Assembly: GCF_932526225.1 (NCBI RefSeq)
Contig: NC_064034.1
Span: forward strand, 17,188,887-17,248,886
DNA: 60,000 bases
Direction of reading: 5' to 3'
DNA from: Nematostella vectensis
Taxonomy: Eukaryota; Cnidaria; Anthozoa; Actiniaria; Edwardsiidae
Program-made: the position numbers and the translations under genes
In this document: piece after piece, positions 48,201 through 57,200 of the stretch
Layout of the letters: each line of letters opens with the position of its first letter
Position numbering within the stretch: position 1 is the stretch's first letter
Notes under the pieces: model-generated
The model's input: the letters and a program-made list of their open reading frames with translations, nothing else
Databases searched by the model: none
Told to the model about the DNA's origin: nothing

Positions 48201-51200
48201 ACACCTCTCTGCTCCTCCATTATACTCCTCTTTGCTCCTCTCTTACCCCACTCTGATCACCATCCACCCCCCGTTCCCAAACTCACCCCGCCTCAAATCC
48301 CGGTAGCCACGCCACTAATACCATTTGATGTTTTTACCACCTTCAGCTCCATCCAGCCCTCCCGTAAACCTAACAGCCATCAACGTTACGACAACAAGCA
48401 TCACCCTCTCGTGGGGCCCGATAGCTGAGAAGCACAAGAATGGAATAATCAAAGGCTTTACCATATGGTATAGCTCCGAGTTAGAGTCGACACCCAAAGT
48501 TGTGAGAGTACACGGAGAAGAAACAAGTAATGTCACTATCAACTCATTATTACCGATGACCATCTATCAAGTACGCATCTCCGGGTTTAATGGTGCTGGA
48601 GACGGAACTACGAGTGATTTTCACGATATTTGGACAAGTCAGACAGGTATGTAAGCGCTATGTGATCATCTATTTCTTTACCGCGACCAAACATTTGTCA
48701 GCTTAAACATTTGAATAACATTTTATGACCCACATACGGGTCATAAGCCATAAACCATTAACCCGTTCGTTGGTAGGTGCTTGATTTTATGTGTTTATTG
48801 GATAGAAAAAGTTTCTAGATGTATCAAGTGACCTATTACCAGAGCTAAAGATGCCGATTTCAACTGGTACTCCGCACCCTATCTTGCGTTTCTCTCTAGA
48901 ACCCCCCTGATGTTGTCACCGCTTTTAGATGCTTCACTACCATATTGCAAATACGCCACCAATGTCCCAAACCCTTCTAAACCCCAGACGTTACACCAAC
49001 ACATCTGCGTCCTTCTTTCTCATAGCACCAACTGGAAGCCCCCGCGTGATTAACGCGTCCAGTTTCAACTCAACATCTGTTGTACTCAGCTGGAATATCC
49101 TGCCGAGACATCAGAGTGGATATGTCACCGGGTATACGGTATTTTACACCAGCCAAGAGCACCAGGGATCCGTATTCTTCAGCTCAACTCTCCCTAATGC
49201 GACTGTTGGAAGCTTAATGATGTTCACTTCGTACTGTTTTCGAGTGGCAGTGAATAACACGGTGGGCACCGGTGCGCCCGGGCCGTGCTACAACATCTCG
49301 ACGGACCAGGACGGTAATTGAAAAAATGTTTTGTACAGTGGAACCCCGCTCTACGGGCGCCCGCTTAATACGAACACCCCGTTTTTTTCTGGACAGTATT
49401 CAAAGTCCCGACAAAAGTCTCATGTATTCTCTTATAATTTAACCCGCTTTATACGAACACCCGTTAATATGGACAACGGACACTTTTATGTGGCCCGAAA
49501 GACATTTTTCATACACAATTAACCCCGGTTTACGGACAAAAAAAAAATTCCGCTAATCGAGCATACTTTACGAAGTCCTCATTAGCAACCTAGCGAAAAA
49601 CAGCTGACGAAGGTCTCTTCATTAAGAGTCCGAAACCGGTCTTGTAAACGCTATAACCGCCCGCCGATTTTTCATCAAACGATGACATCGGAAGGCACCT
49701 TAGACGAGATGAGCGAGCCCTCTCTCAGAAAACGCCAGATTTAGCCTAAGTGCACTTTGAATTCTACGAGTTACAGTGGCGATTCTCGGCAGCCTCAAAT
49801 CTTCCTGTTTGATTTTAAGAAATCTATTAAAACAGGAGTGAGCTGTACTGCAGATATGTCCTAAATAACTCTAAGAAACTTTACATGCACAAAGAAAGCG
49901 CTTATGTCAGGTCGAGCAACGCTCCCATAGACGTGAAACATTAAAGAACGACAAATTCCACCACAAAGACATATAATATGTCACCTAAGGTTTTTGTCAC
50001 CTCATAAACCACGTCTAGCGTATATCGTCCTCCGTAGATCCATTTCTGCGGCATATAACGCTCAAGCAAAAGTGTAATCTCAAAGACACTACGCACTTTA
50101 TTTACTTCATCAGAAGTCTATAAAAGGGCGAAAGATTCATTGATTTAAAGATCTTTGATGTCCATAGCTTACTGAAACTTTTCAGTACACGCATTCTCTC
50201 CTCTTGCCACCCTCTTAGTTATAAGAAGGGTTTGTGTCTAGGGAGATGGCCTACGTCCGTTGAGAACAAATTCCTCACTTGCCACCTTCTAAGCCGAAAT
50301 CCGCAACTTATTCTAGATACGGTTACGCGATTTCACAACATACATAACGGCGAGTGTTGAATTCACGGACAGGCAAAATGCGTTTTGAGGCAAACATGGC
50401 ATCTAATAAACGAATCTAAACATTTTGTCATGAGGTTCCACCCGGCTAAACAGAATCTTTTGAAGATTCTTATAAAAAACTGGCAACTTATCACGGATCT
50501 CAGCCTCATACGGCTAGAATCTTTAATGAACCTATAGTCTCTTATAGAAAGGAGAAACCGCTTATAGACTTTTAAGTCAGAGCCACAATCTCCCATAAAG
50601 GACTAGGTATCAAAGCAGATTTATTTACAATTGTGGCGGGTGTGGCTGTTGGCAATATTACACAACAAAAGTCTCATGTATTCTCTTATAATTTAACCCG
50701 CTTTATACGAACACCCGTTAATATGGACAACGGACACTTTTATGTGGCCCGAAAGACATTTTTCATACACAATTAACCCCGGTTTACGGACAAAAAAAAA
50801 TTCGAGTCTCGCACTTTCAGGAGATTGATGCACTTTTAATCAGGTATTTCTCGAGTTCTAATAGGATGTTATCATTCTTTTCTAAACCTAATGCTTTTAA
50901 GCAAATAGACACATCAAGTATGCTAAAAGATAAAACAGAACACAGTAAACAGTGCTGTGTAGAACAGTCACAAAGCTAATTTAACGTACCAGACTATAGA
51001 CTAGATAGACTAGGCAAAGTCAGAGTGTACAAAAAATGCATTATAAGCAGAGTTTTCACAACCTTTGTTGAATTACAGTATAACGGATTCAGTTAGAATA
51101 ATTGAGTTGAAATTGGCAATCACAAGGACGGTTGAGGAAAGGAGTAGTTATCCTGTTTTGTTGTTGTTGTTTTTAAAAAAAATATTGCTATGAATTTGAG

Positions 51201-54200
51201 TAATAAAGAAATAACCGGAACATGTCACTAGCTCGCAGAAGTACCTTATCCAAATGTTACTTGATACACGAGTTTTAAAGATTTTAATATGAAGCATGTT
51301 GTGTTGCTGTAGCCTGAGTTGAGTTTTTAAAATGCATTTTGACGTCTTTTAGGGCAGCCCGCTTAATACGGACACCCCGATAATACGGACACTTATAAAA
51401 GTCCCGAGGGTGTCCGTATTATCGGGGTTTCACCGTATTTGTATAACACCGAGACGAGTGCATTACGATGAACACAATTTCACATTTACCTCCTAGTAAT
51501 AAAGATATCTGATTGTTTTTTTTTTTCGTTGTCCCTTTAGTTCCTTCCCAGCCTCCAGAAAACGTGAGCGCATGCGCAGTTAATTCGACTGCTGTGAACG
51601 TCACGTGGTCTAGAATACCGCAGAAATTCCTACGCGGGATCCAAAATGGGAGTGTCATCGTCGCTCGTCGCATCATCGACACGTCGTCAAATTTGAGCCC
51701 TTTGGTAACGAGCTGCGAGTCAAATGCAATCCTTGGAAACTTGGAGCCTTTCACACAGTATTGTGTGACAGTAGCGGCTCTTACCATAAAAGGAGCGGGT
51801 CCTTGGAGTGATTGCGTGACCGTTACGACGCACGAGTCAGGTAAGTGTAACTACTTTTTCTTAGCACCTTTTATATGGACTTAAATTCTAGGTGTATTTT
51901 TGTATTGCACTTGTTACTATCCTAGCCTTGGTTTTGAATTCTGATGTCAATGTTAAATAAAAAAACGTCCAAGCTCTTCTGTTACGCGCATGCGCCAAAT
52001 AGAAACTACAGATCACCACACCCGAGCAGAGAGAATTTAGAGGAACTTTAAATGCTTCGGGGTCCTGAGTAACTTGGTTCGAGGGTTACTGTGTCATGAA
52101 TGGGGTCCAACAAATGGGGCACATGATCGCAATAGATCGCAGGGTGCGTTTACATCTTGCGATCACATGCAAACCAGCCATAATATTACGGTTACCAAAC
52201 GATCATGCATCACATCGCGTTATTGTTTGTCAATTGCTATGTGATTTTTAGACAATCGTCACGTGTTTTTTTAGTCAATCGTCACGTGTTTTTTATTTAA
52301 TTGCCACGTGATTTTTAGTCAAATGTCACGTGATTTTTAATCAATCATCACGGGATTTTTATTCAATCGTCATGTGATTTTTATTCAGTTTCCACGTGAT
52401 TTTTAGTCAATCGTCACGTGTTTTTTAGTCAATTGCCACGTAATTTTTGTCATTTGTTAGTATTTTTTTACTTGTCAAACCGTGAATATTTTTGTCATTT
52501 GTTAGTAATTTTTTTTTCACTTGTCACACCGTGAAATAATTCACGTTTGTTATATGATTTCTATACACTCTGCGTTCGCAGCTCCTGCAGGTCCACCGCT
52601 GAACGTATCTGCGTACAACACAAGCTCCACATCTTTACGAATCACCTGGCTTCCGGTTCACCCTGACTTCCGGCACGGGATCATTCTTGGTTATCACGTG
52701 CGCGTGTATGGTCCCTCCCCTTTCCAAGGAGCATCTGTCAATCATAGCATGAGTCAAAATGCGACTAGCGTTCTGCACTCTGACCGTAATCTCACCGTGA
52801 ACGCGTCTATGCTCGGGGTGGAGGTGGACGAGCTGCAGAAGTTTACGATGTACTCGGTGCGGGTGACAGCGTACAACTCAGCGGGGGAGGGACGGGGGAG
52901 TGACGTCATCAGCGTTATGACGGATGAGGATGGTAAGAAAAAGACCTTATTGATTTTGATAGGGGGAGGGGAGGGGAGAGACCGTATTTTGCTCCTAGTA
53001 CCAGAAGTATCCAACTTTGGATCTTAGTGTACGTGTAGGACGTATCAGAAGGCCAATCGCGCCGCCATTTTACGCTCCCGCACAAAACAGAGTGACTCAA
53101 AGAATCCAATTGCATCGGCTAATTCAATCAATCTGCGTTCGCAGCTCCTTCAGGTTCACCGCTGAACGTATCTGCGTACAACACAAGCTCCACATCTTTA
53201 CGAATCACCTGGCTTCCGGTTCACCCTGACTTCCGGCACGGGATCATTCTTGGTTATCACGTGCGCGTGTATGGCCACTCCCCTTTCCAAGGAGCATCTG
53301 TCAATCATAGCATGAGTCAAAATGCGACTAGCGTTCTGCACTCTGACCGTAATCTCACCGTGAACGCGTCTATGCTCGGGGTGGAGGTGGACGAGCTGCA
53401 GAAGTTTACGATGTACTCGGTGCGGGTGACAGCGTACAACTCAGCGGGGGAGGGACGGGGGAGTGACGTCATCAGCGTTATGACGGATGAGGATGGTAAG
53501 AAAAAGACCTTATTGATTTTGATAGGGGGAGGGGAGGGGAGAGACCGTATTTTGCTCCTAGTACCAGAAGTATCCAACTTTGGATCTTAGTGTACGTGTA
53601 GGACGTATCAGAAGGCCAATCGCGCCGCCATTTTACGCTCCCGCACAAAACAGAGTGACTCAAAGAATCCAATTGCATCGGCTAATTCAATCAATCTGCG
53701 TTCGCAGCTCCTTCAGGTTCACCGCTGAACGTATCTGCGTACAACACAAGCTCCACATCTTTACGAATCACCTGGCTTCCGGTTCACCCTGACTTCCGGC
53801 ACGGGATCATTCTTGGTTATCACGTGCGCGTGTATGGCCACTCCCCTTTCCAAGGAGCATCTGTCAATCATAGCATGAGTCAAAATGCGACTAGCGTTCT
53901 GCACTCTGACCGTAATCTCACCGTGAACGCGTCTATGCTCGGGGTGGAGGTGGACGAGCTGCAGAAGTTTACGATGTACTCGGTGCGGGTGACAGCGTAC
54001 AACTCAGCGGGGGAGGGACGGGGGAGTGACGTCATCAGCGTTATGACGGATGAGGATGGTAAGGAAAAGACCTTATTGATTTTGATAGGGGGAGGGGAGG
54101 GGAGAGACCGTATTTTGCTCCTAGTACCAGAAGTTTCCAGCTTTGGATCTTAGTGTACGTGTAGGACGTATCAGAAGGCCAATCGCGCCGCCATTTTACG

Positions 54201-57200
54201 CTCCCGCACAAAACCGAGTGACTCAAAGGTAACTGATGAACATTCAACTAAATATCATTAATAAAGTATTACCCTTTAATCGCGGGTTTTCTTTCTTTTC
54301 GGAAGTTGAAATGAGACGTCGTTCTTTTAATGAAAACATTAACAAATAAGTAGATGTTCGTCATTCTTCAAGATTTTATCACATCTCTAAAATTAGAAGT
54401 GTCTCACTTTCTTACCACGACTCTAGTACCACAATTATCCAATTTTTAAAGTCATTTGAATTCATTTACACCTCTCAAACCGGAAGAGTACACCTTTCAA
54501 ACCGGAACCGGTTTATCGTGGATCCAATAACACCTCTAGTACCGGAAGTGCCTAAATGTAGATCTCCATTGTGCTTTAGTACCGGAAGTGCCCCCAAGTC
54601 ACGTGGTTGGCAAAAACTTGAGTTCCACATCTGTCCAACTGAAATGGGAAATGCCTCCACTCGCGGGGCTTCATGGGAGACTAGTCGGTTTCAACGTGAC
54701 CATATACCGGTATGACCAGGAAGGTTTCCTCGTCACCAAGCCTTATAAGGAGTTTCAGGTCGAGGCGGAGACCACAAGCGCTGTTTTGGATCAGCTACAC
54801 AAAGGACTTCAATTCTGCGTGAAGATCGCTGCCTTTACAAAGTATGGTAGTGGGAACTATAGCAACTGCAGTTTTGTGGCTACCAATGAAGAGCGTGAGT
54901 AATTGTTGCACGGCTCCACGCTGACTGTACCTGTAATTCAGGCATTATCATCATCATCATCATCAACAGCATCATAATCATCATCATCATCATCATCATC
55001 AACAACAACAACATCATCACCATCATCATCATTGTTATTATCATTATTACACACAATTTTTATTCTTACTTATGAATTCTTTTCTAACCACTCGCCTTTC
55101 TAGCGCCCAGCCTGCCTCCGCAGAACTCTACCATAAAATCAACAGGTCCCACAGCACTACGGGTCACATGGGAACCAATACCATGGCAACACTCAAATGG
55201 CGTCATTCTTGGCTACATCATCAGACTTACCCCCACTAAAGAGACAAGACGGCGAAGAAGGCGAAGCGTGGAGTACTCGGATGGCGTTATATCAGTTAAG
55301 GTTTCCAAGGGAACCACGTCATACGAGTTTAAGGATCTCGAGAAGGACACTGTGTATTGTGCCGAGCTTCTCGCCTTCACCGCAGCAGGGACTGAAAACG
55401 GGACCTCGTGTGTGATGGGCCACACCCAGTCACTGGGTGAGTTGGACAAGATGGCGGTAGTAATAAAGGGCGAGGAGTTGGTGAATTGAAAAGGCAATGC
55501 AATCTTTTGGAACAAATAAAAGTTGACAATTTTAGGAGCACAAGATTTGCAGTAACTAGGTGGCGTTTTTGCAGGGTGGCGTTTTGGTAAAACTTCACGG
55601 AAAGCGAGAAAGATGCTGTTGAACAATCTATAAAAAAGCTATCATAAAGCTATTATAAAGACAACCCATCTGATCCCCGATCGAGACTACTAAGACCACG
55701 TGACACGAGAACTTGTTGAATTTTATATGACATATAGAATAATCAAGTTATGTTACAACACAGAATACAACTTTTTTTTCTCTGATCACAGAAAACATCA
55801 TCCCTAATGTCACCCTGAGCGGCTCACCAGGCCCTGAATCAATAAAGGTCTTGATAACTCTTAAAGACCGCGACATATTGCTAGACAGTGGCTTGCTGGT
55901 TCGCTACGACTTGCAGTACAGAGTGAGCAAGGTGTCTGGGAAGGAAGTAGTTTCCTCTGAAAAGACCAGGCCAGTGGTGCTACAGGTCGCCGGGAATGCT
56001 AACGAGGTGGAGCTCAATGATCTCGAGACTTACACTACGTATGAGATTGAGGCGGCGGTTGTGACGAAGGATGAGGGGAGGCTGACTTACAGCACGGTGT
56101 TATATGCAGGTGGGACGGAGTGCGGTGAGAGTTTAGGATAAGGAAATAGTTTGCCGTTTAATGATTTCTTTATGGTGATTTCGATTCTGTTTCTTTTACA
56201 ATTAGCGATTAAATAAAATTGTCTGATGATTAAATTGACGATTTTGATAAAGATGGTGATGGTGATGGTGGTGGTGATGGTGATGGTGGTGGTGATGGTG
56301 ATGGTGATGGTGATGGTGATGGTGATGGTGATGGTGATGGTGATGGTGATGGTGATGGTGATGGTGATGGTGATGGTGATGGTGATGGTGATGGTGATGG
56401 TGATGGTGATGGTGATGGTGATGGTGATGGTGATGGTGGTGGTGGTGGTGGTGGTGGTGGTGGTGGTGGTGGTGGTGGTGGTGGTGGTGGTGGTGGTGGT
56501 GGTGGTGGTGGTGGTGGTGGTGGTGGTGACGGTGATGGTGATGGTGACGGTGACGGTGACGGTGGTGGTGACGGTGACGGTGGTGGTGACGGTGACGGTG
56601 AAGGCGATGGCGATGGCGATGGCGATGGCGATGGCGATGGCGATGGCGATGGCGATGGCGATGGCGATGGCGATGGCGATGGCGATGGCGATGGCGATGG
56701 CGATGGCGATGGCGATGGCGATGGCGATGGCGATGGCGATGGCGATGGCGATGGCGATGGCGATGGCGATGGCGATGGCGATGGCGATGGCGATGGCGAT
56801 GGCGATGGCGATGGCGATGGCGATGGCGATGGCGATGGCGATGGCGATGGCGATGGCGATGGCGATGGCGATGGCGATGGCGATGGCGATGGCGATGGCG
56901 ATGGCGATGGCGATGGCGATGGCGATGGCGATGGCGATGGCGATGGCGATGGCGATGGCGATGGCGATGGCGATGCTGATGGCGATGGCGATGGTGATGG
57001 TGATGCTGGTGCTGATGCTGATGGCGATGGTGATGGTGATGCTGATGCTGATGCTGATGGCGACGGTGATGGCGACGGTGATGAAGATGATGATAAATTA
57101 TTATGCTAGCCCTTCTGCGCAAGTCTTTTCTAACAAATAACATATCCACTCCAGAGACCTGCAAATGCCCTAGATCTCTGCTGACTAACTGGTACCAACA

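Larger units (their letters stand above)
52582..54241 (+). repeat. 563-bp tandem triplication of an FN3 exon with its intron
   Basis: Exon starts at 52582, 53145 and 53708 are exactly 563 bp apart. Exon and following ~210-bp intron are almost identical in all three. The first copy differs at its start (APAGPP versus APSGSP) and at one residue (VYGPSPF versus VYGHSPF). Confidence 0.97.
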
